Assembly (NCBI RefSeq): GCF_963678635.1
Contig: NC_087067.1
Location: 18,607,639 to 18,671,638 of the forward strand
Source of the DNA: Symsagittifera roscoffensis
Taxonomy: Eukaryota; Xenacoelomorpha; Acoela; Convolutidae
Direction: 5' to 3'
Length of the DNA stretch: 64,000 bases
The notes under the pieces are model-generated. The model did not search any database. It saw nothing but the letters and a program-made list of their open reading frames with translations, and was not told where the DNA came from. Below are positions 42,540 through 54,014 of the stretch, piece by piece. The translations under genes and the position numbers were made by a program. Numbering within the stretch: the stretch's first letter is position 1; every line of letters starts with the position of its first letter.

Positions 42540-43370
42540 GTATATCGCATGTCAAATACATCATCACCTTTCTTCATTATTCTTACGCATACTAATAATG
42601 CATCATTTTTTCCGGGGACTCTTGTTCATTTCATCTATTTAATTAAAGCATCGCGGACAGCCTTTACCCATTTTTCTGTTAAAGAGGTTCATTGCAACGT
42701 CTCTCCTTGCGAAAAAACAATGAATAAAAACGATCTGACTTCCTAAAAATCGATCTGTTACTTATTTTTGAACGAATAATCCGAAGAATTATTGACCACT
42801 GCCAACTAAAAAAAAAATCTTAAGACTCGTGCATCTTTAGATCCTACTCAATACGCGCACCGGAGTAGTGTCTTTTGAAACAGTTTTAAATAAAACTATC
42901 CATTAATTTTTCATGGAAATTGACTCCAACAATTCGTTTGACTTGATTGCCGTGGGTTTAAATTTGCCACTTTTAACCACGACTTTCTCATATTTTTTGT
43001 TTTTATATAGGTTTTGGTGACCGTGTTATTGCCTGATTTAGGTCCTATCAGAGCGACAAAGCCAGTCAGTTTTAGCCGACAAGAGATTTTTGAATTCGTA
43101 GTTCATGCAACGTGGTATGCCTCAAGGCTCTATACGAGGGCCCACCTTGTTCAGCTTATTTTGCTTGCCGTTTTCAGTTATTCTAAGACAATAGGAGTTT
43201 CACATCAATCTTTCGCAGCTGAAAAAATGTTTTTTTCATACATGTTCAATATAATGTTGGCTACTCAATTGATGTTAATAAGACAGTTATTTGCAGTGTG
43301 CTTAACTTCTATCACGATGTTGAACTGTATTCAACCCCGAGAAAACATTAGGTTAATGTAAATTGAAAAA
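42540..43370 (+). pseudogene. LINE reverse-transcriptase remnant, unit 1
   Basis: RGMPQGSIRGPTLFSLF at 43110-43160 is the GVPQGSILGPLLF box of APE-type non-LTR RTs. Upstream, GFGDRVIA*FRSYQSDK (about 43010) matches the W(F)RSYLS(D/N)R segment that precedes it. These lie in different frames with stops between. The long TTG-initiated frame 43014-43361 is a shadow in the wrong phase over this box. Confidence 0.65.
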
Positions 43371-44329
43371 ACATTGCCAGTGGGTCATTATTTGAAATTA
43401 CACAATTGATGTTCTAAACAATCTAGCTTCGCTTGGATTTATCATGAACACTAATCTTATTTTCACTGATCAAGTACACAGAATCCGCAGCGCGTGTAAC
43501 TTTTTTTCAGAAAGTTATCCAGTATATCCAGCTTTGAAAATCGCATTTAATTTTCTTCGTCGCTCTTTATGAGCCGCGAAACTGATTGAATAACAAAATC
43601 TAGTGAGTCCAAAAATCTGCAGCTCGTTTATAGTCCAGAACCCTTGGCAGACTTCAACTGATATATGTTTTTATGATATGCATTCTCTACCTGTCCGGAA
43701 GCAAAATGAGCTCAGTTCTTTTACCGATTTGTTGGTGCTTAAAAAAGCTTAAATTATGCATCACAAAACAACTCTAATGGGGAAAAAATGAAAAAAACCT
43801 TTAAATTTGAATTGAATTTTCTCATTTTTATAGGAACCAAGTCTACAAAAAAAGCATAAAATATAAGCAATTTAGATGCAACATCGAAGACAAAATTGGA
43901 CAAACAAAAGGGATTATAATCATTATAATCGATTATAATGGATTGTTGTGCAAAACTAATGAATTAAAAATTTGAATAAAAATAATGGATTATAATCAAT
44001 TATAATTTGATTTTAAAAAGAGAGATTATAATCAATTATTAATTAATTAAAATCGATTGTTTCTCAATTTTAGTAAGACTAGTACTAACGTCGTAATGTA
44101 ATCGATTGTTAACGCTTGAAACTGGATGCGGGAGCTCTTAAAGATTTACAAGGAAATAGCGCCTTGCATTGTTTGCCACTAAACAGATTAAGAGGAACTA
44201 GCAAGGCATTTCATCCAGTTTTTTTTACAATCCAAAAACTTTATGTTATCCTGCCTTTCCACTACAGCAGTCCCCGCGGTATTAAATTCATTCAACCAAC
44301 CCCTCCCTTCCACTATCAGAAGCAGTATA

Positions 44330-45150
44330 TCGCATGTCAAATACATCATCACCTTTCTTCATTATTCTTACGCATACTAATAATGCATCATTTTTTCCGG
44401 GGACTCTTGTTCATTTCATCTATTTAATTAAAGCATCGCGGACAGCCTTTACCCATTTTTCTGTTAAAGAGGTTCATTGCAACGTCTCTCCTTGCGAAAA
44501 AACAATGAATAAAAACGATCTGACTTCCTAAAAATCGATCTGTTACTTATTTTTGAACGAATAATCCGAAGAATTATTGACCACTGCCAACTAAAAAAAA
44601 ATCTTAAGACTCGTGCATCTTTAGATCCTACTCAATACGCGCACCGGAGTAGTGTCTTTTGAAACAGTTTTAAATAAAACTATCCATTAATTTTTCATGG
44701 AAATTGACTCCAACAATTCGTTTGACTTGATTGCCGTGGGTTTAAATTTGCCACTTTTAACCACGACTTTCTCATATTTTTTGTTTTTATATAGGTTTTG
44801 GTGACCGTGTTATTGCCTGATTTAGGTCCTATCAGAGCGACAAAGCCAGTCAGTTTTAGCCGACAAGAGATTTTTGAATTCGTAGTTCATGCAACGTGGT
44901 ATGCCTCAAGGCTCTATACGAGGGCCCACCTTGTTCAGCTTATTTTGCTTGCCGTTTTCAGTTATTCTAAGACAATAGGAGTTTCACATCAATCTTTCGC
45001 AGCTGAAAAAAGGTTTTTTTCATACATGTTCAATATAATGTTGGCTACTCAATTGATGTTAATAAGACAGTTATTTGCAGTGTGCTTAACTTCTATCACG
45101 ATGTTGAACTGTATTCAACCCCGAGAAAACATTAGGTTAATGTAAATTGA
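44330..45150 (+). pseudogene. LINE reverse-transcriptase remnant, unit 2
   Basis: Nearly identical to unit 1 and has the same stops; the box is at about 44894-44944. The shared lesions show that duplication came after decay. Confidence 0.65.
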
Positions 45151-46109
45151 AAAAACATTGCCAGTGGGTCATTATTTGAAATTACACAATTGATGTTCTA
45201 AACAATCTAGCTTCGCTTGGATTTATCATGAACACTAATCTTATTTTCACTGATCAAGTACACAGAATCCGCAGCGCGTGTAACTTTTTTTCAGAAAGTT
45301 ATCCAGTATATCCAGCTTTGAAAATCGCATTTAATTTTCTTCGTCGCTCTTTATGAGCCGCGAAACTGATTGAATAACAAAATCTAGTGAGTCCAAAAAT
45401 CTGCAGCTCGTTTATAGTCCAGAACCCTTGGCAGACTTCAACTGATATATGTTTTTATGATATGCATTCTCTACCTGTCCGGAAGCAAAATGAGCTCAGT
45501 TCTTTTACCGATTTGTTGGTGCTTAAAAAAGCTTAAATTATGCATCACAAAACAACTCTAATGGGGAAAAATGAAAAAAACCTTTAAATTTGAATTGAAT
45601 TTTCTCATTTTTATAGGAACCAAGTCTACAAAAAAAGCATAAAATATAAGCAATTTAGATGCAACATCGAAGACAAAATTGGACAAACAAAAGGGATTAT
45701 AATCATTATAATCGATTATAATGGATTGTTGTGCAAAACTAATGAATTAAAAATTTGAATAAAAATAATGGATTATAATCAATTATAATTTGATTTTAAA
45801 AAGAGAGATTATAATCAATTATTAATTAATTAAAATCGATTGTTTCTCAATTTTAGTAAGACTAGTACTAACGTCGTAATGTAATCGATTGTTAACGCTT
45901 GAAACTGGATGCGGGAGCTCTTAAAGATTTACAAGGAAATAGCGCCTTGCATTGTTTGCCACTACACAGATTAAGAGGAACTAGCAAGGCATTTCATCCA
46001 GTTTTTTTTACAATCCAAAAATTTTATGTTATCCTGTCTTTCCACTACGGCAGTCCCCGCGGTTTTAAATTCATTCAACCAACCCCTTCCCTTCCACTAT
46101 CAGAATCAG

Positions 46110-46930
46110 TATATCGCATGTCAAATACATCATCACCTTTCTTCATTATTCTTACGCATACTAATAATGCATCATTTTTTTCCGGGACTCTTGTTCATTT
46201 CATCTATTTAATTAAAGCATCGCGGACAGCCTTTACCCATTTTTCTTTTAAAGAGGTTCATTGCAACGGCTCTCCTTGAGAAAAAATGAATAAAAACGAT
46301 CTAACTTCCTAAAAATCGATCTGTTACTTATTTTTGAACGAATAATCCGAAGAATTATTGACCACTGCCAACTAAAAAAAAAATCTTAAGACTCGTGCAT
46401 CTTTAGATCCTACTCAATACGCGCACCGGAGAGGTGTCTATTGAAACAGTTTTAAATAAAACTATCCAATAATTTTTCATGGAAATTGACTCCAATAATT
46501 CGTTTGACTTGATTGCCGTGGGTTTAAAATTGCCACTTTTAACCACGACTTTCTCATATTTTTTGTTCTTATATAGGTTTTGGAGACCGTGTTATTGTCT
46601 GATTTAGGTCCTATCAGAGCGACAAAGCCAGTCAGTTTTAGCCGTCAAGAGATTTTTGAATTCGTAGTTCATGCAACGTGGTATGCCTCAAGGCTCTATA
46701 CGAGGGACCACCTTGTTCAGCCTATTTTGCTTGCCGTTTTCAGTTATTCTAAGACAATAGGAGTTTCACATCAATCTTTCGCAGCTGAAAAAATGTTTTT
46801 TTTATACATGTTCAATATAATGTTGGCTACTCAATTGATGTTAATAAGACAGTTATTTGCAGTGTGCTTAACTTCTATCACGATGTTGAACTGTATTCAA
46901 CCCCGAGAAAACTGAAACATTAGGTTAATG
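46110..46930 (+). pseudogene. LINE reverse-transcriptase remnant, unit 3
   Basis: The same box at about 46676-46726 reads GSIRGTTLFSL-like, with ggaccacc for gggcccacc. It has more private substitutions than units 1 and 2. Confidence 0.6.
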
Positions 46931-47159
46931 TAAATTGAAAAAACATTGCCACTGAGTCATTATTTGAAATTACACAATTGAAGTCCTAAAAAATCTAACT
47001 TCGCTTGGATTTATCATGAACACTAATCTTATTTTCACTGATCAACTAAACAGAATCCGCAGCGCGTGTAACTTTTTTTCAGAAAGTTATCCAGTATATC
47101 CAGCTTTGAAAATCGCATTTCATCGCTCTTTATGAACCGCGAAATTGATTGAATAGCAA

Positions 47160-47460
47160 ACTCCAGTGAGTCCAGAAATCTGCAGCTCGTTTATAGTCCA
47201 GGCCACATGGCAGACTTCAACTGATGTATATTTTTATGATATGCATTCTCTACCTGTCCAGAAGCAAAATGAGCTCAGTTCTTCTACCCTTTTTCATGAA
47301 CTATTTCATAACTTGAGTTTCATTTTTTTTTCAATTTCAGCATTTGGGCTGTTAGGAAAGAAAATTTTCTATTTTGGTCCCCCGAAACTGTGGGTTGGTT
47401 TACCGATTAATAAAAAACTTTGTATCCAAAAACGGTTATTATAACAAAAATTCAATTGAT
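47160..47460 (+). pseudogene. LINE ORF2 C-terminal remnant
   Basis: A frame open for 92 codons ends KIFYFGPPKLWVGLPINKK..., resembling the (Y/F)xGPxLWN.LP.....S...FK..L ending of APE-type LINE ORF2 proteins. It lies just past the last RT unit. A second copy sits at 57498-57776. Confidence 0.5.
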
Positions 47461-48421
47461 TATGATGATACTGTTGTTAACGAGTCAAAAATTGAATGAT
47501 AAATTTCGCAATTCCGGATCGTATCCTTTTCAATACCATTTACTTCACTGTCAACCAAAATGGCTTCATCAAAAAAGTGTCGATCATAAAATTTTCTTGA
47601 AAAAAAAGTGTAAGTTTTTTTTTGTTTGAAGCTTAGGCTTTGAATTTTTTTTGTCAATTTATCAAAATTGCTGGCTATATCATATGCTTTTCGACACCAA
47701 GTTTGGTTATGATTTTTGAACAAGATACGTAGTATTTCGGTCGAATTTTTATGAAGTTGAGCATTCAGAACGCATAACAGAGTGCTCCAAAACTTTTAAT
47801 CATGAGTAAATACAGCACATGATAATGAGGCATTTACAACCGCAAGTGTATATTTGTTGGCCAGAAATAAAATTCCAAGATTGGAAACAAAACTATGATA
47901 ATGATATAATATAACAAATCTTGTTCAGAAAATTTTCTTCACAAAAGAGCGGTATTTTGTTTCAGAAAACTGCGCTTTTTTGTTGGTTATATATTTTAAT
48001 GGAAATTTTAATTGAAATATAGCCGAGAACAAAAAATAGGTGCTGCCTGCTTTTGTCTGAATAAAAAAAGCAAGGAATTTGAAGAATCAAATCACATCAA
48101 ACTATTGACCCAGAAAAAAAACTACGAAAAATTTAAAAGCTAAGAGCAACTGATTGCTGGAGAAGTAGCTAGTAAATTTGGCGACCACAGTAATTAATGT
48201 TGAATCCAAAACCACAAAAAACTACAAAACTTGGCTTTTTTGCAGTCTAGACAATTACTTCGGCGGGAGAAAAAGAAATTGAGCTTTAAGGAAAAGCAGT
48301 TCCGAGAATCTGCTTCATTTTTGATTAAATCTTCCGGAAAATTTTCAATAATCAGATTGGTGGCAAGAGAGAACTTTTAACTTGCGAGAACCTTGAAATT
48401 TCGAGAACCTTCAAATTGCGA
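47461..48421. repeat. Left flank block of Gypsy copy 1
   Basis: Shared with 57793-58755 (segmental duplication, few differences) and, more distantly, with 38205-39100. Non-coding. It ends in one or two units of the gagaaccttcaaattgc minisatellite before the LTR. Confidence 0.8.
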
Positions 48422-48610
48422 TGATGTGATTTCACTTTTATACTTAATCTAAGTTATTTCATTATCTTATCTCAATGATTTAGTCGGTCATTTATGTTTG
48501 GCCGGCGGAGAGAATGCTCTGTCATTTTTTAATTTTTTAACTTTCAAACTAATTCACTTTTTTTTTAACTGTATCAAGTAGAGTTGGTTGTAACAAAGTA
48601 ACATTTTGTA
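48422..48610 (+). repeat. Gypsy copy 1, 5' LTR
   Basis: About 189 bp from tgatgtgatttcacttttat to acattttgta. It aligns with 53051-53272; the 3' LTR has a longer middle (gagcttcacactttcattct is extra). Short LTRs of this kind have no visible TATA consensus. Confidence 0.7.
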
Positions 48611-49415
48611 ATGGCGCAGTCGAAAAACGAATCTAACGTGATAGGAATACCTCCATTTTGGCAGAACCATACAATAGACCCACCTATCCCTTGGGAAGAT
48701 TGGAGTGATCTTTTCCACTTATTGCGAAAAAAAATGTAGATATCAAAAATCTATTAAATCTATCGGAAAGACACAATTTCCTCCATCAGCATTGAAAAAT
48801 CCGACAAAAAACGAATCGGAAAACCAAAAAAAAGCACGAATGGAGAAAAATATCCAAGAACAAAAGCGCTACGACGATGAAGGAGCGGCATCTATCAAAA
48901 CCGAAAAAAAAATTAACGGAAGGAGAACAGAGGAAACCGACAAGAAATTCCGTTCAGTTCTCTACATAGCCCTCGGAAATGAAGGAAAAAGAATCTTCGG
49001 TCAGAATTTCACGTAAGTAAAAATACTCCAAATTTCCTTCGAAGAGTTTTGGGAAAGTTTCTCAGCTGGCTTCGCCAGAAAAACAAACGTCACATTTGAA
49101 AGGAACAAAGTGTTCAACAGAAAGCCACGTGACAGAGGGTCATTAGAACAATTTTGAGGAGCCCTAGCCGAAATGGCCAAAAAGTGTGACATATCCGCCG
49201 GAGAGGACGAATGGATAATGGATATTTTTACAAACAACATGGAAAATTCTGACATAGAAAGAAAATTTCTGACGGAAATTCTGCCACTGTTGGAGGCACA
49301 CAACTTTGCCCTGATAGACGAAAAGAGAATATCTAACCACATGAAAATAACCAATAGCTTTAATCCGTACAAAAATCTTATAACCATTTTAACGTCAAAA
49401 CAGAGCCAAACCTGA
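48611..49415 (+). pseudogene. Gypsy copy 1 gag, N-terminal part
   Basis: The ATG at 48611 opens MAQSKNESNVIGIPPFWQNH, a capsid start of the IPPFWP/DP type common in animal Gypsy gag. An 8-A run near 48725 shifts the frame relative to copy 2 (7 A). The frame then resumes at about 48729 through a Lys/Glu-rich stretch and RTEETDKKFRSVLYIALGNE. A TAA lies near 49016, and the last part is in another frame (49173-49415). Confidence 0.65.
48612..48622 (+). other. Primer-binding site complementary to tRNA-Ser
   Basis: tggcgcagtcg directly follows the 5' LTR plus one base. It is the reverse complement of cgactgcgcca, the 3' end of animal tRNA-Ser of the GCAGTCG... type, as used by 17.6/297-like Gypsy elements. 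The A before it makes an ATG, so the gag start codon overlaps the PBS. Confidence 0.8.
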
Positions 49416-49419
49416 AAAT

Positions 49420-49560
49420 CAAACGCAGCAATGCCTTTATGAAATGTGGCGGGACATTCTCAAAAGGACACTTTGCTTTTTGTCCAGCGAAGGACACGAC
49501 TTGTACATCATGTAAACATAAAGGTCACTTGACTAGCTTCGTAAATCCCATCGTAAAAAG
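49420..49560 (+). pseudogene. Gypsy copy 1 zinc-knuckle region
   Basis: KCGGTFSKGHFAFCPAKDTT then CTSCKHKGHLTSF follows the CxxC-GG...H...C.....CxxCxxxGH pattern of Gypsy gag knuckles. The first Cys (Phe here) and the last (Val here) are replaced, in both copies. Confidence 0.7.
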
Positions 49561-49810
49561 GAAAATATTGTAAATACTCAAACTGTTGATAATGCAGATT
49601 TTATTCCTTCGGACCATCCGGATGTCAATATGGACCGTGTAACTAGAGAATGCTGTGCTGTGACTAATGCATGGTCAGAATCCGGACAGCGAAAACAATG
49701 ATTATTCTGTATTAAAAGTAGCTACAATTTTTGACGACGATGGAAACGAACTTAAAAAAATGTTAACTATTGGCTTCGGGAAATAAAATCAGGTAATCGT
49801 AATACTCCAA

Positions 49811-50104
49811 GTGGATTATGCTAGTCCGGACCCGTATTTAAAGATTTATCTAGTGGATAAAGCAAACAAGGTCTTAAACTGCGGGTTCACGGACAGTGCC
49901 AGCAACATCACCGGCAAATTGATACTTCCGATTTTCTCAAATGGATGGTCACACGATGATTGTCATTTTTTCCTGACAGAGAGCCACTCAAATCATAATC
50001 GAACAAAGTTCTGTACTTCGAAATGTACTCCTTCGGAATATTCAAATGTTAACCTTCAAAAATTGCTATTTCTAATTCCGCATTTTTTTATTTCTCAATT
50101 GTAG
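49811..50104 (+). pseudogene. Gypsy copy 1 RNase H-like block
   Basis: ASPDPYLKIYLVDKANKVLN and CGFTDSASN resemble the DASPDA.G.YL.....KVL..SRTLT.AE.NY start of Gypsy RNase H. Later residues fit less well. It directly precedes the integrase linker, as RNase H should. Moderate support only. Confidence 0.45.
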
Positions 50105-50379
50105 CATAATTATTTCCGCTTTAGATAGAAAAATTGTAAATACTGTAAACATGGAAAAAAAACTGTAATTAGTCCGTCCATTTCCGGTATTCAAGTTTCT
50201 TTAGAATTTCTTGTGTTATCTGAAGACGAAAAACTTGTACATAAAAACCGCGAAAAATTGAAGTTTCACGAACGTCCTTTGGGTTTAAATACCTTATTTA
50301 AAGTCAAATTAGCCGCTCCCTTAACCAAAGATGACTCACTGTTGAGCCCAATCGTGAAAGCACTTCAAAATTAAGCCAA

Positions 50380-51065
50380 GACAATCAATGCAAACTTGGT
50401 ACGGGACTTACACTAATCCGACGGATTGTTATACATGGATGGTGAATTAGTCATTACTTAAACCCTGAGAAACGCCATGATGAACACACTACATGAAACA
50501 CACCCCGGCCAATTCGTAATGAAATACTTGGCTCAATACATCTGGTGGCCTATACACAGATCTATTTCCAGGGCATAAAATGTTCAGAACGTACAAAAAC
50601 GGGTAAGAATTTAAAAAGTTTAGTTCCAAATTCTCAAATAAGTAAACTTCCCCCTTACTTGAACCAAACGAAGAACTCAACTTAGACTTCGCCGGTCCTT
50701 TGGATTCCCACTGGGGCACAAACAAATACATTTTTTTTTGCATCGACCGGTTTTCAAAATTTTCATCGCCAAAAACTTCAACATCCACATCGTCAAAAAC
50801 AGTTATCGAATTTCTTCAAGATTATATCTTTCTTCATAGCATACTCATTTCGAGTAGATCACGCATCCTGTTTTACAAGCCAGGATTTCAAATTATTTTG
50901 TGACTCGAACAAATTTAATTTAAAATTTTGTACAGTATGAGACCATCGCTCCAATGGATTAGTTGAAAAACTATACATACTGTAAAAATCAAACTGTTGG
51001 CAATGGTTCAAGAAATTCAAAAGTGTACATTACAAGACACTATATCAAAAATTATCTGGAACCTT
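50380..51065 (+). pseudogene. Gypsy copy 1 integrase (zinc-binding and catalytic core)
   Basis: TLHETHPGQFVMKYLAQYIW with WPIHRSI is the H-H part of the HHCC domain (C-C region altered). LDFAGPLDSHWGTNKY and FFCIDRF hold the first catalytic Asp (GAC at 50685). The second Asp region (about 50850) is frame-shifted. NGLVEK-like sequence near 50955 carries the Glu position. Several stops; dead. Confidence 0.7.
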
Positions 51066-51229
51066 CAGTCCTCTTATTAATCAAAAATTAAATGCTCTCC
51101 ATTTGAAATACTTTTCAGTAGAAAACCAAAAACTATTTGCAAACAACTTGCATCTGTTAAACCTTCCAATGGAATTTTAGACAAGGAGAAATCGATACTT
51201 TGCAAGTCAAGAGCTTGGGACTGGAATGC

Positions 51230-52547
51230 GGACGATAGAATGGAGGATGGATATAAGGATACCGTGATCACTAAGAAGAATCAGACACCTCTGGAGAAGG
51301 GATATGAATCGAACTACCCATCTCTCTCAAAACCTTCATCGTCTAAAATGCCCCTTTATGGTCCATTCAAGGTTAAATTTTTCGGAAAACGAATGAGAGC
51401 ATCAATGGAAATCCAATTTACAAAGAGCTAAACTAAAAATTTGTAAACACCTCTAGTACTACTGCAGAATTATTCGACGGAAAAATCATCGGAAAATCAG
51501 ACATCGCTCTTCCAAAATCGAATTTCTCTAAAATCCGATCCTTTAAAGGCAACATATATTTCCCATATTTTCCTAACGCTGATGTTGAAGTAGGTACGAG
51601 GCGTGCAAATCAATGAAAACCAAACCCATCTAAGAAACAGGGACCGAAGACCAGAAAACAAATAGAATTGGCAACCTCAGACAACAATACCAGGACGAGG
51701 GCGTCGAAATCATCAACGAATCCTTCACGAAGACAGCCAACCCGATCTAAGAACTCGACCATTATTCCAGTTTATTTACCTTCTGACGAGTTGGTGTTCA
51801 TTCCATTGGATACTTCTGATATTAGCGATTGGGAATGGATAGCAGGAGATTTTCTTTGTAGAGACGTGGCTAGGGACCAAAATGTTTCCGATAGCCTAAA
51901 TGTTATAAAACACGACAACATCACTGCTAGCCCTCGTAATACAAATGACAACATAAAGGTTGAGATTTAAGACGATAACTCAAACGACGACATAATTGCA
52001 CAATGCCCAATTAGTATCATCCCGGCGGAATCAAACGTCACCTCACAAGCAAACATAGTCAATACTGGTCCTAGCCTCAATCCACAGACTAATCCAACGG
52101 ATGGGAAAATTGAATCACACGGTGAAGAACCTCCAGTAAATTTTCCGATCTATGAGATAGTCGTCTCCTCTGACGAGGCTACTTCCAATCATCAGTCTTA
52201 TCTTAATTCCGGTAACGAACCGCTTCTACGTCTGCCAAACGTGGATCTGCCAAAATTTTACGAAAAAAAAATACTTCATAGTTATTAAAGATCAGATAGA
52301 AGAAACATCTGGCTCAGCCTCGAATCCGATTGTCCTGGGTAACAACAATCCCAACGAACCTCATACATCAGCATATCACGAAACTTCTCCCGATTATTTG
52401 ACTATACTTTCGGACTCTTCACTGTCGGGCACACACTCTCCTTCTTCGACTGACGAATCTCTAAGAATTGCCATCGACAACTATGATGGAAATACGGACT
52501 TAGACAGTGAACTATTTAATGCAGAGCTTGAAAACTATATTAACTAA
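51230..52547 (+). pseudogene. Gypsy copy 1 Pol C-terminal extension
   Basis: After the integrase come MEDGYKDTVITKKNQTPLEK, YGPFKVKFFGKRMRASM and FDGKIIGKSDIALPKS (an integrase C-terminal barrel-like segment). Then follows a long Ser/Asn/Asp-rich stretch with frames 51668-51970 and beyond (DISDWEWIAGDF; DNYDGNTDLDSE) to a TAA at about 52545. A few stops separate the pieces. I see no envelope-like signal peptide or transmembrane segment. Confidence 0.6.
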
Positions 52548-53050
52548 TACAAAAACTGTTAAATCGAATCTCATTTTCCTTCATACCACTGTACTCGGTG
52601 TTTTCTTTTCATTAACCGTACCCACAACTAAATTTCATAATTTTCACTAACTGATTTTTAACTCCTGTATTTTCTTATTAACAATCCTTCGGGTCAAGCG
52701 TTCTATAATTAACCTAATGCTCGTTTGTTCAGAAATCTAGCGGTCAATACTTACCTTCTTCAATTATGAAAATTAATGAATTTTATGAAAATTAACTTTG
52801 TAACTCTTATTGCAGAATCTATTAGTCAGCCTTTACTTTTACATCCGTCGGATGTCAGTCATTTTCTTCAAATTCAGTGCGAAATCGATGTTTAACTGCA
52901 TAAATTAATTTCAATTGATAAATCTAACCTTAACTAAGTGCACAAATATGGTGCTTAAAATTTCATTTTTGCCCTCGAAGGGGAGAAAAAGAGCAGTTAG
53001 TTAGGTAATTAGTTATTTTTGCAATATAAGTTTTTTCCTGCTTTGAGGAT

Positions 53051-53272
53051 TGATGTGATTCCACTTTTGTACTTATTCTAGTTTATCTCATTATCTTATT
53101 CAATTGATTTAACCGGTCATATATGTTTGAGCTTCACACTTTCATTCTCTCCGCCGGAGAGAATGCTCTGTCACCTTTTAGTGTTTTAACTTTCAGATTA
53201 ATTCACTTTTATTCTTTTATTCTTTTAGCTGTATAAAGTAGAGTTAGCTGTAACAAAAAAAAAACATTTTAT
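53051..53272 (+). repeat. Gypsy copy 1, 3' LTR
   Basis: Starts tgatgtgattccacttttgt and ends near aacattttatc. It is diverged from the 5' LTR, with indels around the gagaatgctctgtca block, which suggests an old insertion. Confidence 0.7.
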
Positions 53273-53276
53273 CATT

Positions 53277-53371
53277 CGAGAACCTTCAAATTGCGAGAAC
53301 CTTCAAATTGCGAGAACCTTCAAATTGCGAGAACCTTCAAATTGCGAGAACCTTCAAATTGCGAGAACCTT
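53277..53371. repeat. 17-bp minisatellite (gagaaccttcaaattgc)
   Basis: Five to six head-to-tail units right after the 3' LTR. The second duplicated copy (63646-63680) has only one to two. Single diverged units also precede each 5' LTR (48385-48420, 58719-58755). Confidence 0.9.
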
Positions 53372-54014
53372 AAATATCTTTTGGGGAACCTTTTGAAATT
53401 GCAAAATGTTGGTACATTTGATCATCTGAAAGGATTTCTTCAAAGTACAGGTTAACGCATAAGGGAAAACCCGCATTAGTTCTAGTTAGCTTCCAGTCCT
53501 AGAAATTGGTTAGATTTAAAACGTAGCTCATAAAGTAAACTATCAAAAGTTGACAGAAGAGCGTGGTATCGCATTCAGGGAAAACAATTCTTCGAGAATA
53601 ACTTTTTGAGGTTTTTGCGCCACTGATCTTTCTCGTACGATGAATTCCACAATGTTGCTTGAATGTATGATGCAGAATTTCTAGAAAAAACCTCTCCGTT
53701 TTTTTTCGAATTAAAAGAGGATCAAGTCAAATTGTATTAAGGACAATGAAATTTACAATAGTGATGATATGGTATATTGGAAAGAAAAGAAGAAGGCACT
53801 GGTAAATGAAGACGCATTTACATGATAATCATGTTTTAGCGTATTACATGAGTAAATGAAAATGGAAAACATTGAATCAAATATTGCACTGCAATCTGAA
53901 ATCTATCCCAATATTAAAAAAAAAAACTTTCAATAAATACAAAAGCAAGAACAACAGCTAAAAGAATTAAGAAACATAAGCTTAGGCTAAGATAAATTCT
54001 GTCACAAAATAGTT
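53372..54014. repeat. Right flank of Gypsy copy 1 and sequence before the Ikaros-like exon
   Basis: 53372-53690 is repeated at 63675-64000 and, in older form, at about 39180-39310. The rest (53700-54014) is AT-rich and would contain the 3' UTR of the minus-strand gene; no canonical polyadenylation signal was identified. Confidence 0.6.

Larger units (their letters stand above)
41941..47287 (+). repeat. Three tandem 1.78-kb units carrying a LINE RT fragment
   Basis: The landmark gatttgttggtgcttaaaaa recurs at 41941, 43726 and 45510 (spacing 1785 and 1784 bp). The third unit ends near 47287, where gctcagttcttctaccc runs into new sequence in place of another landmark. Each unit contains the palindromic AT block, then aaactggatgcgggagctct, then a decayed reverse transcriptase. 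The first two units are almost identical over long stretches; the third differs more. A fourth, partial copy starts at 55959. The multiplied part lies between the endonuclease (39.7-41.1 kb) and C-terminal end (47.2-47.5 kb) of the same kind of LINE. Confidence 0.9.
48422..53272 (+). mobile_element. Ty3/Gypsy LTR retrotransposon, copy 1 (RT-deleted)
   Basis: Short LTR-like direct repeats start with tgatgtgatt at 48422 and 53051 and end around acattttgta (48610) and acatttta (53272). tggcgcagtcg at 48612 is an exact tRNA-Ser type primer-binding site. Internal order: gag start (48611), basic gag segment, zinc-knuckle region (49430-49530), RNase H-like block (49811-50104), integrase zinc-binding and core blocks (50440-51060), integrase C-terminal region (51230-51470) and a long acidic Pol tail to about 52547. 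Only about 300 bp separate the zinc knuckle from the RNase H-like block, so protease and RT are missing. Frameshifts and stops are numerous; not autonomous. Confidence 0.82.

Noticed and set aside
43014..43361. 115-codon ORF in the tandem units (and its copies at 44798, 46580, 56918)
   Set aside because: It overlaps the RT box RGMPQGSIRGPTLF in a different frame; the RT frame is the meaningful one.
51668..52547. Envelope gene of the Gypsy elements
   Set aside because: The region has no signal peptide, Cys pattern or transmembrane segment, and it continues the Pol tail.
53277..53371. CRISPR-like array
   Set aside because: Units are contiguous without spacers and the genome is eukaryotic; it is a minisatellite.
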